Positions 7,147 to 20,940 of a stretch of 64,000 bases of DNA are shown one piece after another. Under the pieces are notes generated by a model. That model was not told the origin of the DNA. It made no database searches and saw nothing but the letters and a program-made list of their open reading frames with translations. The number at the start of each line of letters is the position of its first letter. The stretch's first letter is position 1. Position numbers and translations under genes: made by a program. This DNA is from Mycobacterium sp. PS03-16 (GTDB lineage Bacteria > Actinomycetota > Actinomycetes > Mycobacteriales > Mycobacteriaceae): the NCBI RefSeq assembly GCF_004570325.1, contig NZ_SPQO01000026.1, positions 1 to 64,000 on the forward strand. Reading direction: 5' to 3'.

Positions 7147-8384
7147 TGTCCGGTGCGACGTCAGCCACCGGTCGGCCTCCTGCGTCGGCCTCCATCCTGC
7201 ATGCCGACCTCGACTCGTTCTACGCCTCCGTCGAGCAGCGTGACGACCCGGCGCTGCGCGGCCGGCCGGTGATCGTCGGCGCCGGGGTGGTGCTGGCGGC
7301 GAGCTACGAGGCGAAGGCGTACGGGGTGCGCACCGCGATGGGCGGCCACCAGGCGCGCCGGCTGTGCCCCCAGGCGATCGTCGTCCCGCCGCGGATGGCG
7401 GCGTACTCCCAGGCCAGCGCCGACGTCTTCGAGGTCTTCCACGACACCACGCCGGTGGTCGAACCCCTGTCGGTCGACGAGGCGTTCCTCGACGTGTCCG
7501 GGCTGGGCCGGGTGTCGGGCACCCCGGTCGACATCGGCGCCCGGCTGCGCGCCGACGTGCGGGAGCGGGTGGGGCTGCCGATCACCGTCGGGATCGCGCG
7601 GACCAAGTTCCTCGCCAAGGTCGCCAGCCAGGAGGCCAAACCGGACGGGCTGCTGCTGGTGCCGCCCGATCGTGAGCTGGCGTTCCTGCACCCCCTGCCC
7701 GTGCGCCGGCTGTGGGGTGTCGGCGCCAAGACCGCCGAGAAGCTGCACGCGCACGGCATCGAGACCGTCGCGGACGTGGCCGAACTCGGTGAGTCGACGC
7801 TGGCCGCCATGGTCGGCGGCGCCATGGGCCACCAGCTGTACGCGCTGTCGCACAACATCGACCGCCGCCGGGTGGTGACGGGCGTGCGGCGGCGGTCGGT
7901 CGGGGCGCAGCGGGCGCTGGGCCGGCGCGGCAACACCATGTCGGCGGCCGAGGTCGACGCGGTCGTGGTCAACCTCGTCGACCGGATCACCCGCCGGATG
8001 CGCCGGGCCGACCGCACCGGCCGCACCGTGGTGCTGCGGCTGCGTTTCGACGACTTCTCCCGCGCCACCCGCTCGCACACGATGCCGCGGGCGACGGCCT
8101 CCACCGACGCGGTGCTGGCCGCCGCCCGCGAACTCGTCGCGGCCGCCGCCCCGCTGATCGCCCAGCGCGGTCTGACGCTGATCGGGTTCGCGGTGTCCAA
8201 CATCGACCGCGACGGCGCCCAGCAGCTCGAGCTGCCGCTCGACCACCCCGACGCCACCGCCGAGGCCGGGGCGCTCGACGCCGCGGTGGACGAGGTGCGC
8301 ACCCGCTACGGCGCCGCCGCCCTCACCCGCGGTGTGCTACTCGGCCGCGACCCCGGTCTGGAGATGCCGCAGCTGCCGGACTGA
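7146..8384 (+). CDS. Y-family DNA polymerase IV (DinB), third mycobacterial type
   Basis: 412 residues from GTG 7146 (ATG 7140 also possible, but it lies inside a LexA-like palindrome). Palm motifs ILHADLDSFYASVEQRDDP and SVDEAFLDVSGL carry the metal-binding acidic residues. The steric-gate position is Tyr in SFY, unlike the Leu of mycobacterial DinB2. A helix-hairpin-helix (LWGVGAKTAEKLHAHGIETV) and little-finger domain follow. QLELPL near the C-terminus could be a beta-clamp-binding motif. Position next to ethR suggests the DinB3-type enzyme described in fast-growing mycobacteria; that assignment is from memory. Confidence 0.88.
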   Translation: MSGATSATGRPPASASILHADLDSFYASVEQRDDPALRGRPVIVGAGVVLAASYEAKAYGVRTAMGGHQARRLCPQAIVVPPRMAAYSQASADVFEVFHDTTPVVEPLSVDEAFLDVSGLGRVSGTPVDIGARLRADVRERVGLPITVGIARTKFLAKVASQEAKPDGLLLVPPDRELAFLHPLPVRRLWGVGAKTAEKLHAHGIETVADVAELGESTLAAMVGGAMGHQLYALSHNIDRRRVVTGVRRRSVGAQRALGRRGNTMSAAEVDAVVVNLVDRITRRMRRADRTGRTVVLRLRFDDFSRATRSHTMPRATASTDAVLAAARELVAAAAPLIAQRGLTLIGFAVSNIDRDGAQQLELPLDHPDATAEAGALDAAVDEVRTRYGAAALTRGVLLGRDPGLEMPQLPD

Positions 8385-8385
8385 C

Positions 8386-10620
8386 TCAGGCGGCGATGTC
8401 GCGGCTCCACACCCGGTGTTCGCCCAGGCTCTCGATCAGCGAGGCGACCAGCGCCGCCGGGTCCGATCCGCTCAGGACGCCCTCGGCAGCGGCGTCCACC
8501 CCCGCCCGGCCCAGCAGATCGGAGCCCTGCGGCAACACCGCAATCCCCTTGAAGTGCCGGAACATCTCGTCGACGAGGATCTTCGCCTGCACGGTGGCAG
8601 GCGAGCCCGCGATCACCACAGCGTCGAACTCGATGGAACGCGCCGTCGCGTACGTCCGCGAGACCGGCACGCTGCCGCCCTCGTGCGTCAGGGTGCCGCC
8701 GTGCGGCGCGACCACCAGGGGCACCAGCTTCGCCGAGCCCAACGCGTCCACGGCGGTGGCGACGTCGTTGATGTCGGAGCCCGGACCGACGAGGACGGCG
8801 ATGTTGCGGCCGTCGGTCGGCCAGCGCTGACCGATCTGGGACACCGCGGGGCTGAGCTGGCCCGGCTCGACGGGAGCGACGGTGGGCGCGGGCGGCTCGA
8901 GGCCCAATCCGGCGGCGACCGTCGCGCACAGTTCGGAATCGATGTTCGCCAGCACGGCCAGCTGACGCTCTTTGATCGCCTGCTCGTAGCACTTGCCCAG
9001 TTCGAAGGTGTACGCGTCGGCGACGTGCGCCTGTTCGACAGGGCTGAGGCTGCGGTAGAACATCGACACCTGGCTGAAGTGGTCGTCGTAGGAGGCCGGT
9101 GCGGCACGGACTTTCGTCGCCGCGGCCACCACCGCGGGCACCTCGATGAAGGCGCCCGTAGCCGCACCCGCCATGAACGGGCACCCCCCGTCGAGCGAAT
9201 TGGGTTGGTAGGGAGCCACACCGGGATGCACGGCATGCTGATGGAAGCCGTCCCGCAACATGTCGTTGACCGGTGCGTGCGGCCGGTTGATCGGGATCTG
9301 ACCGAAGTTGGGGCCACCCAGCCGACTGAGTTGCGTGTCCAGATACGAGAACAACCGCGCCTGCAGGAGCGGGTCGTCGGTGACGTCGATTCCGGGCGCC
9401 AGGTGGCCGGGGTGAAACGCGACCTGTTCGGTCTCGGCGAAGAAGTTGGTCGGGTTGCGATTGAGCTGCATGGTGCCGATCACCTGCACCGGGACCAGTT
9501 CTTCTGGCACGATCTTCGTGGGATCGAGCAGGTCGATGCCCTCGAACATCTGGTCCGGCGCATCGGGCATCACCTGCACACCGAGATCCCATTCGGGGTA
9601 GGCGCCCTTCTCGATCGCGTCGGCGAGGTCGCGGCGGTGCAGGTCCGGATCCATTCCGGCGGCGATCTGCGCCTCTTCCCACACCATCGAGTGCACGCCC
9701 AGACGCGGCTTCCAGTGGAACTTCACCAGCGACGTCGACCCGTCCGGCCCGGTGAGCCGGAAGGTGTGGACGCCGAAGCCCTCCATCATCCGGTAGGAGC
9801 GCGGAATGCCGCGGTCCGACATGTTCCACATGGTGTGGGCCTGAGCCTCGGTGTGCAGGGACACGAAGTCCCAGAACGTGTCATGAGCGCTCTGGGCCTG
9901 CGGGATCTCACGGTCGGGATGCGGTTTCGCGGCATGGACGACGTCCGGGAATTTGATGCCGTCCTGGATGAAGAACACCGGGATGTTGTTGCCCACGAGG
10001 TCGAACGTGCCTTCGTCGGTGTAGAACTTGGTGGCGAAGCCGCGGGTGTCGCGCACCGTGTCGGCCGATCCGCGCGACCCCAGCACGGTCGAAAACCGGA
10101 CGAAGACAGCGGTTTCCGCGTCGGACTTCAGGAACCCGGCCTTGCAGATCTTCTCCGCGGTGCCGTTGGCGCGGAACACGCCGTGCGCCGCGGCACCGCG
10201 GGCATGCACCGCGCGTTCGGGGATACGCTCATGGTCGAAGTGGGTGATCTTCTCCCGCAGGTGGTGGTCCTGCAGCAGGGTCGGGCCGCGCTGCCCGGCC
10301 TTGAGTGAGTGGTCGGTGTCGTACAGCCGCGCGCCCTGGGCCGTGGTGAGGTACTCCCCCTGCTGCCCCCGCGCTGTCTGTCCACCGCCGACCGAAAGTC
10401 CGGTCGCAGTGCGCAAGTCGGGTCCGCCCTGATCCGGCTTGGGCGGCAGCGGCTCCCGCGGGGTGGTCGGCTCATCGAACATCGCCGGCTCCGGACCGGG
10501 TGCGCCGGGTATGTACTTCGGACTGTGTTGCTGCAGCCGCTCGGCGGCTTCCTTCACCCTGTCCTTGGCATCCTTGACGACGCTCTTGATCGTCTCTTTG
10601 GCTCCGCGGTCCTGCGCCAT
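8386..10620 (-). CDS. katE: Large-subunit monofunctional catalase (HPII/KatE type)
   Basis: 744 residues from ATG 10620 behind AAGGGGAG; earlier in-frame codons overlap the PHP gene and look non-coding. Residues 1-90 are a charged extension; the catalytic His lies at about 139 in AVHARGAAAHGVF; haem-ligand Tyr is in RLFSYLDTQLSRLGGPNF. From about residue 600 the DJ-1/glutamine-amidotransferase-like C-terminal domain typical of large catalases is present (NIAVLVGPGSDINDV, FDAVVIAGSPATV). It decomposes hydrogen peroxide. Its 3' end lies 1 base from the convergent dinB stop. A SigF-like promoter is listed separately. Confidence 0.95.
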   Translation of the reverse strand: MAQDRGAKETIKSVVKDAKDRVKEAAERLQQHSPKYIPGAPGPEPAMFDEPTTPREPLPPKPDQGGPDLRTATGLSVGGGQTARGQQGEYLTTAQGARLYDTDHSLKAGQRGPTLLQDHHLREKITHFDHERIPERAVHARGAAAHGVFRANGTAEKICKAGFLKSDAETAVFVRFSTVLGSRGSADTVRDTRGFATKFYTDEGTFDLVGNNIPVFFIQDGIKFPDVVHAAKPHPDREIPQAQSAHDTFWDFVSLHTEAQAHTMWNMSDRGIPRSYRMMEGFGVHTFRLTGPDGSTSLVKFHWKPRLGVHSMVWEEAQIAAGMDPDLHRRDLADAIEKGAYPEWDLGVQVMPDAPDQMFEGIDLLDPTKIVPEELVPVQVIGTMQLNRNPTNFFAETEQVAFHPGHLAPGIDVTDDPLLQARLFSYLDTQLSRLGGPNFGQIPINRPHAPVNDMLRDGFHQHAVHPGVAPYQPNSLDGGCPFMAGAATGAFIEVPAVVAAATKVRAAPASYDDHFSQVSMFYRSLSPVEQAHVADAYTFELGKCYEQAIKERQLAVLANIDSELCATVAAGLGLEPPAPTVAPVEPGQLSPAVSQIGQRWPTDGRNIAVLVGPGSDINDVATAVDALGSAKLVPLVVAPHGGTLTHEGGSVPVSRTYATARSIEFDAVVIAGSPATVQAKILVDEMFRHFKGIAVLPQGSDLLGRAGVDAAAEGVLSGSDPAALVASLIESLGEHRVWSRDIAA

Positions 10621-10689
10621 GGGCTCCCCTTCGTCGTTCCATGTCAGTGCGGGCACATCCACCGGACCCGTCGACACGCTCCCGCGGGG

Positions 10690-10714
10690 ATACCTCTGCG
10701 ATCGGCCGCTAAAC
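10690..10714 (-). promoter_or_regulatory. SigF-like promoter of katE
   Basis: On the minus strand GTTT (10714-10711), 15 bases, then AGGTAT (10695-10690) resembles the mycobacterial SigF consensus GTTT-N15-17-GGGTAT (one mismatch). It lies about 70 bases upstream of the katE ATG and overlaps the stop codon region of the PHP gene. Confidence 0.5.
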
Positions 10715-11716
10715 GCCGCTCGTCCACTCCAGTAGCCGCTCGGCCGGCCAGGTGTTGACGATGCGGTCGACAGGGACGCCCGCATCCAGCGCGCGCTGCG
10801 CGCCGTAGCCGAGGAAGTCGAGTTGGCCGGGGGCGTGGGAGTCGGTGTCGATCGAGAACACGCAGCCGATGTCGAGGGCCAGGTTGAGCAGCCGGGTGGG
10901 TGGGTCTCGTCGCTCGGGCCGGGAGTTGATCTCGACGGCGGTGCCGTGGTCGCGGCAGGCGGTGAACACCTTCTCGGCGTCGAACGTCGACTCCGGCCGC
11001 ATCCCGCGGCCGCCGGTGACCAGCCGGCCGGTGCAGTGGCCGAGAACGTCGGTGTGCGGGTTGGCGACGGCCTTGAGCATGCGCCGCGTCATCGCGCCGG
11101 ACTCCATCGCCAGCTTCGAGTGCACGCTGGCGACCACCACGTCGAGCCGCTCGAGCAGCTCGTCCTCCTGGTCGAGCGAGCCGTCCTCGAGGATGTCGAC
11201 CTCGATTCCGGTCAGGATCCGCAGCGGAGCGACGGTGTCGCGCAGTTCGTCGATGACGTCGAGCTGTCTGCGCAGCCGGTCCGGGGACAGGCCGTTGGCG
11301 ATGGTCAGGCGCGGGGAATGGTCGGTCAGCGCGCAGTACTCGTGGCCGAGGTCGCGCGCGGTGAGCATCATCTCCTCGATCGGCGCGGATCCGTCCGACC
11401 AGTTCGAGTGCACGTGCAGGTCGCCCTTGAGCGCGGCGCGGATCTCACCGCCGCCGAGGTCGGTCGCGTTCTCCCGCAGGTCGACGAGCGCGTCGGGTTC
11501 GCGGCCGGCCCATGCCTGCGCGATCACCTTGGCGGTCTTGGGGCCGATGCCGGGCAGGCTCTGCCAGCTGTTGGCGGCGCCATGGCGCTCGCGCTCGGCC
11601 TCGGTGAGCCGTTCGACGACGTCGGCGGCGTTGCGGTAGGCCATCACCCGCCGGGAGTCCTCGCGCGCCCGGTCTTTGTAGTACGCGATCTGGCGCAGCG
11701 CGGCGACGGGATCCAT
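10709..11716 (-). CDS. PHP-domain phosphoesterase with N-terminal helix-hairpin-helix (Rv3856c-like)
   Basis: 335 residues, ATG 11716. Residues 1-75 are an HhH region like that of PolX (SLPGIGPKTAKVIAQAWAGR). From residue 96 the PHP domain begins with the metal motif GDLHVHSNWSDG; further metal ligands are in ALTDHSPR, GIEVDIL, VVASVHSK, LGHCTGR and DTDSHAPG. No polymerase palm is present, so this is the stand-alone HhH-PHP form, likely a nuclease or phosphatase acting in DNA repair or nucleotide metabolism. It corresponds to Rv3856c in the ethA-gltD interval. Confidence 0.88.
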   Translation of the reverse strand: MDPVAALRQIAYYKDRAREDSRRVMAYRNAADVVERLTEAERERHGAANSWQSLPGIGPKTAKVIAQAWAGREPDALVDLRENATDLGGGEIRAALKGDLHVHSNWSDGSAPIEEMMLTARDLGHEYCALTDHSPRLTIANGLSPDRLRRQLDVIDELRDTVAPLRILTGIEVDILEDGSLDQEDELLERLDVVVASVHSKLAMESGAMTRRMLKAVANPHTDVLGHCTGRLVTGGRGMRPESTFDAEKVFTACRDHGTAVEINSRPERRDPPTRLLNLALDIGCVFSIDTDSHAPGQLDFLGYGAQRALDAGVPVDRIVNTWPAERLLEWTSGV

Positions 11717-11731
11717 GGCTCCAGTGTGCCT

Positions 11732-12355
11732 TCAGGCCGCGAGCCGCTCCGCCAGCACGTCGACGCCCGGCCCGGTCAGCTCCGGCAGCGCCGCTGCCCG
11801 CCCGGACGCCGCGAGCAGCAGCGACAACACCGGCCCGCCGACCTCAGGCCCCGCGCCGACCCGCAGGGCGCAGTCCGTCGCGGCGAGCGTGAGGCCGGCG
11901 ACGCGGTCCCGTCCGCCGGCGAACCGTTCGCGCGCGGTGTGCTCGACGGCGCGCGCCACCCACTCGGTCGGGTATTCGCGGGTGATGCCGAGCGGCCTGC
12001 GGACGTCCTCGCCGTGGATGACCACTTCCTCGATGCGGGTGATGAGCGGCACCGGCGGGGTATCGCTGCGTCCACAGACCGCGCGCAGCGCGGCCAGCGT
12101 GTCGGCCGGGTCCGCGCGCCGTTCGGCGGCGACGCCGTTGGCCACCTCGCGGTCGAAGTCGAACCGGGCCCGGGCCAGTGCCACCACGAACCCGAGCCGG
12201 CCCTGGCGGGCCGACGACACCAGGTGTGCCACGACGTCGTGCACGTCCCATCCGGCGCACAGCGACGGCGTCGCCCACCCCCCGGCGGTCAGCGGTTCGA
12301 GATCGTCGGCCAGGGCGCGGCGCTCGGCGTGCACCACCGCCCAGAGGTCACGCAC
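11732..12355 (-). CDS. Maleylpyruvate isomerase-like (mycothiol-dependent) family protein
   Basis: 207 residues. The N-terminal half is the DinB-like four-helix MDMPI_N domain: start MRDLWAVVHAERRAL, LTAGGWATPSLCAGWDVHDV with VAHLVSS giving the typical W-x-V-H/H metal-binding pattern, and HGEDVRRPLG with the second His. The family includes mycothiol-dependent isomerases and transferases; the substrate is not predictable. It overlaps the upstream gene (12348-12914) by 8 bases, and both belong to related families, so they probably act together or arose by duplication. Confidence 0.75.
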   Translation of the reverse strand: MRDLWAVVHAERRALADDLEPLTAGGWATPSLCAGWDVHDVVAHLVSSARQGRLGFVVALARARFDFDREVANGVAAERRADPADTLAALRAVCGRSDTPPVPLITRIEEVVIHGEDVRRPLGITREYPTEWVARAVEHTARERFAGGRDRVAGLTLAATDCALRVGAGPEVGGPVLSLLLAASGRAAALPELTGPGVDVLAERLAA

Positions 12356-12914
12356 GCCAGTGCGGGTCGCGGCCGCTCAGCCCGACGATGCGCTCGATCG
12401 CCGGGGCGGCGCCGTCGACGGGTACGGCCGGCCCGAACAGACCCTCGGTGCCGGCCGGATCGAACTGCGCGAGGTGCTCCAGGCAGGCATGGGCGGTCGG
12501 CTCGTCGCAGTCGTAGTGCCGGCCGGTGGCGACCGCGAGATCCCAGCCGTGGATCACCACCTCGGCCAGCGCGACCGCGCCGGCCACCTGGCCCGGCAGG
12601 TCGACACCGCCGGCCCGGGTCATCCCGGTCCACGCGTCGGCATCGCGCCACGCCTGCGCCAGCGCCGTCAGCCGCTGCGGGTAGAGGCTGCGCCAGCCGT
12701 CGTCGAGCGGGGCGTGCTCGTCGGGCGGGGTGTCGGTCCATTCGCCGAGGTCCTTGCGGGCCGCGGCGGTGAAGGCCGCCGACAGACCGCCGATGTGCGC
12801 GACCAGGTCACGCACCGTCATGGATTCGTTGGGGGTGGCGCCGCCGAGCGCATCGTCGGGCACCGAAGCGACGAGTCCGGCCGTGCGCTCGCAAGCCGAG
12901 GTCAGATCGATCAT
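12348..12914 (-). CDS. TIGR03086-type putative metal-binding protein (DinB/MDMPI fold)
   Basis: 188 residues, ATG 12914. It shows MTVRDLVAHIGG (first metal His) and EVVIHGWDLAVATGR (second His, W-D motif) as in TIGR03086 and maleylpyruvate isomerase N-domains. The C-terminal LFGPAVPVDGAAPAIERIVGLSGRD ending is characteristic of the family (usual FG-P/V-x-D...ALLGRDP). The product is a likely cytosolic mycothiol- or bacillithiol-type transferase of unknown substrate. First gene of a two-gene leftward operon, divergent from the F420 oxidoreductase. Confidence 0.75.
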   Translation of the reverse strand: MIDLTSACERTAGLVASVPDDALGGATPNESMTVRDLVAHIGGLSAAFTAAARKDLGEWTDTPPDEHAPLDDGWRSLYPQRLTALAQAWRDADAWTGMTRAGGVDLPGQVAGAVALAEVVIHGWDLAVATGRHYDCDEPTAHACLEHLAQFDPAGTEGLFGPAVPVDGAAPAIERIVGLSGRDPHWRA

Positions 12915-12984
12915 GTCCGTATGGACCGGCGCGGCGGCCGAAACTCATCGGCGATCGCCAGGTCGCGGACTAACCTCGGATCAC

Positions 12985-13836
12985 GTGCGCTTCGCCTTCA
13001 AGACCTCACCGCAGAACACCACCTGGGCCGAGATGCTGCCGATCTGGCAGGCGGCCGACGGCATCGACGTCTACGAATCCGGTTGGACGTTCGACCACTT
13101 CTATCCGATCTTCTCCGACTCCACCGGGCCGTGCCTGGAGGGCTGGATCACGCTGACCGCACTCGCCCAGGCGACCACGCGGCTGCGGGTCGGCGTGCTG
13201 GTCACCGGCATCCACTACCGGCACCCGGCGGTGTTGGCCAACATGGCCTCGGCGCTGGACATCGTCTCCAACGGGCGGCTGGAGCTCGGGATCGGCGCGG
13301 GCTGGAACGAGGAGGAGTCCGGCGCGTACGGCATCGAGTTGGGCAGCGTCAAGGAGCGCTTCGACCGCTTCGAGGAGGCCTGCGCGGTGCTGACCGGACT
13401 GCTCACCCAGGAGACGACGACGTTCGACGGGCGGTTCTACCAACTCAAGGCCGCCCGCAACGAGCCCAAGGGGCCGCAGCAGCCGCATCCGCCGATCTGC
13501 ATCGGCGGCAACGGCGAGAAGCGCACGCTGCGGATCACCGCCCGCTACGCCCAGCACTGGAACTACGTCGGCGGCCCGCCCGAGGAGTTCGCCCGCAAGC
13601 GCGACGTGTTGGCCTCGCACTGTGCGGACATCGGCCGCGATCCGAAGGAGATCATGCTCTCGGCCCACGTCCGCCTCGGTGCGGACCGGGACTACGCGAA
13701 GGTGGTCGCCGAGGCCGCCGCGCTCGGGGACGAGGGGTTGGACCTGGCCATCGTGTACCTGCCGCCGCCATATGACGCCGCGGTCCTGGAGCCGCTTGCC
13801 GAGGCGATCCGCGACTCAGGCCTTGTCACGGTTTGA
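12985..13836 (+). CDS. LLM-class F420-dependent oxidoreductase (luciferase-like)
   Basis: 283 residues from GTG 12985; a TAACCT element at 12971-12976 fits a leaderless transcript. The luciferase-like TIM barrel shows VRFAFKTSPQNTTW at the N-terminus, ESGWTFDHFYPI, LRVGVLVTGIHYRHPAVLAN, RLELGIGAGWNEEE and HPPICIGGNGEKRTLRI. These are hallmarks of the actinobacterial F420 family (TIGR03560-like). It would catalyse F420H2-dependent hydride transfer; the substrate is unknown. Confidence 0.85.
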   Translation: MRFAFKTSPQNTTWAEMLPIWQAADGIDVYESGWTFDHFYPIFSDSTGPCLEGWITLTALAQATTRLRVGVLVTGIHYRHPAVLANMASALDIVSNGRLELGIGAGWNEEESGAYGIELGSVKERFDRFEEACAVLTGLLTQETTTFDGRFYQLKAARNEPKGPQQPHPPICIGGNGEKRTLRITARYAQHWNYVGGPPEEFARKRDVLASHCADIGRDPKEIMLSAHVRLGADRDYAKVVAEAAALGDEGLDLAIVYLPPPYDAAVLEPLAEAIRDSGLVTV

Positions 13837-13900
13837 TAACGATGAGGCAAAGATGCGGTCGCGGCATCGTTCGGGCCGCGACCGGTGCGGTTCGGATTAG

Positions 13901-14041
13901 CTAGACGCCGTAACGAAGCAGCTCGTCGGGGGTGATGAGGCGTTCGTGCTTGGCCGGGAACTCGCGGCTCTTGACGGGGTGGCGGAACAATGACCAGGCG
14001 ATTCGACCCACCCGGGACCGGGTTAGCGGGCTGAGGGACAC
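13901..14041 (-). CDS. Small 46-residue protein, unrecognised
   Basis: A short frame on the minus strand runs from GTG 14041 to TAG 13901, with AGGAG placed 8 bases before the GTG. The product is basic at the start (SLSPLTRSRVGRIAWSLFRH), then PVKSREFPAKHERLITPDE and LLRYGV at the end. The composition looks protein-like: an amphipathic or weakly hydrophobic N-terminal helix followed by a polar tail with a well-formed ITPDELLRYG ending. It occupies the place where M. tuberculosis carries the short Rv3857c, but I cannot confirm homology. Function is unknown. It is too short for most gene callers. Confidence 0.65.
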   Translation of the reverse strand: MSLSPLTRSRVGRIAWSLFRHPVKSREFPAKHERLITPDELLRYGV

Positions 14042-14242
14042 GGTGATCACTCCTGCGGTAAACCAATTGCTGAACCGTGGGCTACCTTATCGCAATACCC
14101 ACACCAAGTCATTAGAAACTGCGGCGGCGGCAAAGGACACTAGGCGCGCCGGTCGAGTGACGGAAGTTTCTGGCGTGATCTGTGTGATCACCGTGACCTG
14201 CGACCGGCGCAGCGGCGGGCCTCGGCACGACGCCCAATGCGA

Positions 14243-14282
14243 AAACCTGGGCGGGATCTCGTCGGAGATCCCGCCCAGGTTT
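14243..14282. terminator. Terminator of the gltBD operon
   Basis: AAACCTGGGCGGGATCTC and its exact inverse GAGATCCCGCCCAGGTTT form an 18-bp stem with loop GTCG, 41 bases beyond the gltD stop. A-rich and T-rich ends allow termination in both directions. The 200 bases between this and the small gene at 14041 hold no other recognisable coding signal. Confidence 0.85.
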
Positions 14283-14322
14283 CACACTCGACAGATCGCC
14301 GGCACGGCCGACGGTCAGCAGG

Positions 14323-15784
14323 TCAGCGCTGCGGCACCGCGGTGGGTTTGATCGGCGCCGGGAGCGCGGTCTTTCCCATCAGGTAGCGGTCGACGCCCGC
14401 GGCCGCGGCACGGCCCTCGGCGATCGCCCACACGATCAGCGACTGCCCGCGCCCCATGTCCCCGGCGACGAACACGCCGGGCACCGAGGTGGCGAAGTCC
14501 GCGTCGCGCACCACGTTGCCGCGTTCGTTGAGCTCCACCTTGAGGTCGCTGAGCAGGCCGGCCTTCTCGGGGCCGACGAAGCCCATCGCCAGCAGCACCA
14601 GATCGGCCTCCAGCTCGAAGTCCGAACCCTCGACGCGTTCGAACTTGCCGGCCTTCATCTCGACCTCGTGCACCTTGAGCGACTTCACGCGCCCGTTCTC
14701 GTCGCCGCAGAACTCCTCGGTGTTGACCGAGAAGACCCGCTCGCCACCCTCTTCGTGCGCCGAGGACACCCGGAACATCAGCGGATAGGTCGGCCACGGC
14801 GTCGAGTCGGCGCGCTCCTCCGGCGGGCGCGGCATGATCTCGAACTGGTGCACGCTGGCCGCGCCCTGCCGGTGCGAGGTGCCCAGGCAGTCCGCGCCGG
14901 TGTCGCCGCCGCCGATGATGACGACCTTCTTGCCCTTGGCGGTGATCGGCGGTTCGCCGTCCTCACCGAGGACGTCGTCACCCATCTGAACGCGGTTGGC
15001 CCACGGCAGGAATTCCATGGCCTGGTAGATGCCCTCGAGTTCCCGGCCGGGGATCGGCAGGTCCCGCCAGGCGGTCGCCCCACCGGCCAGCACCACGGCG
15101 TCGAACTCCTTGCGCAGCTCGGCCACGCTCAGGTCGACACCGACGTTGACCCCGGTGCGGAACTCGGTGCCCTCGGCCGCCATCTGTTCCAGGCGGCGGT
15201 CGATGTGGCGCTTCTCCATCTTGAATTCGGGGATGCCGTAGCGCAGCAGGCCGCCGATGCGGTCGGCGCGTTCGAACACCGTGACGGTGTGCCCGGCGCG
15301 AGTCAGCTGCTGCGCGGCGGCCAGACCCGCGGGCCCGGAGCCGACGACGGCGACCTTCTTGCCGGTCAGCCGGTCCGGCGGCATCGGCACGACCCAGCCC
15401 TCGTCGAAGGCGTTGTCGATGATCTCGACCTCGACCTGCTTGATGGTCACCGGATCCTGGTTGATGCCGAGCACACACGACGCCTCACACGGCGCCGGGC
15501 ACAGCCGCCCGGTGAACTCCGGGAAGTTGTTGGTCGCGTGCAGTCGCTCGATCGCGTCGCGCCACCGGTCCTTGAAGACCAGGTCGTTCCATTCCGGGAT
15601 CAGGTTGCCCAGCGGGCACCCATTGTGGCAGAACGGGATTCCGCAGTCCATGCAGCGAGCCGCCTGGGTCTGCAGTGTCTCGTGGGAGAACTCCTCGTAG
15701 ACCTCTTTCCAGTCGCGCAGGCGCAGCGGCACCGGCCGCCGCTGCGGCGTCTCGCGATGGGTGTACTTGAGAAAACCGCGCGGA

Positions 15785-15792
<8 letters not shown>
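14323..15792 (-). CDS. gltD: Glutamate synthase small subunit (NADPH-GOGAT beta)
   Basis: 489 residues. The N-terminal iron-sulfur domain has the Cys sets CMDCGIPFCHNGCPLGN and CEASCVLGI. Two nucleotide-binding folds follow: FAD motif KKVAVVGSGPAGLAAAQQL near residue 145 and NADPH motif KKVVIIGGGDTGADCLGTS near 288. GltD transfers electrons from NADPH to the large subunit for the reaction glutamine + 2-oxoglutarate to 2 glutamate. The start overlaps the gltB stop by 8 bases, so translation is coupled. Confidence 0.97.
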
Positions 15793-20368
<4,576 letters not shown>

Positions 20369-20940
20369 CCCACCTGACCCTTACTCTCGAACCTTCGGCG
20401 AAGCTAGTGCGCCGCTGCTCGTCGCAACGGCGTTAGCCGACGGGGCGGAGGCGGTCCTCTGTGCAGCACTGAACAGCGGCCTTTTCCCTACTCGCCACAA
20501 GTGGACAAAACGATAGGTCAAACACCGCCTGACATGCCAACTTAGTCGAACCTAACTATACTCGCCGGTCAGGTTGCCGACGGTGGACCGGCGGTCCCGC
20601 CGGCAGCGGGTAACGCGCTGCGGCCCTTGCCGTTTGGTGCCGCAGGCACGTCGCCCGGCGGCACCCCCGCCCGGGGACTCCGGTTGCTGAGCCGGTCGAG
20701 AAATTTGCTGGAAGTCCATATCGACGGCGTTTTGGTGCATTTGTGAGTGTCGTGGCGTTTGCGCAAAACCTAGCCAGATTCTTAAGAAGCCGAACGACCA
20801 CCCCGTCGGCACCCGCATCCGCGAACCGCCGCGCCCGGCAGCTCCGACCGCTCCGGAATTCCGTTGCGCCACAGGGCCGGTCGAGTGGCGCACTTACCGA
20901 GTGGGCATTCGTGGCCCCCGACCGGCAAACTCATGAGGCG
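20369..20940. other. 572-base intergenic region between gltB and the thioesterase gene
   Basis: No convincing gene was seen; the frames present are arginine- or proline-rich shadows. For leftward gltB a TATAGT -10 lies at 20560-20555 (minus strand), implying a leader near 180 bases. For the rightward gene, palindromes TTTGCGCAAA (20758-20767) and TTCTTAAGAA (20779-20788) stand out in an otherwise GC-rich stretch and may be operator or promoter DNA. No GlnR- or AmtR-type box was convincing. Confidence 0.4.

Noticed and set aside
8332..10308. A 658-codon plus-strand frame opposite katE
   Set aside because: Composition is Arg/Gly/Val/His shadow sequence, while katE on the other strand has all catalase motifs.
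13932..14351. A 139-codon plus-strand frame between the F420 oxidoreductase and gltD
   Set aside because: It reads through the gltBD terminator hairpin and has no ribosome site or coherent composition; the minus-strand 46-residue gene is better supported.
20552..20893. A 113-codon minus-strand frame in the gltB-thioesterase gap
   Set aside because: Arg/Gly-rich with no ribosome site; overlaps likely promoter DNA.
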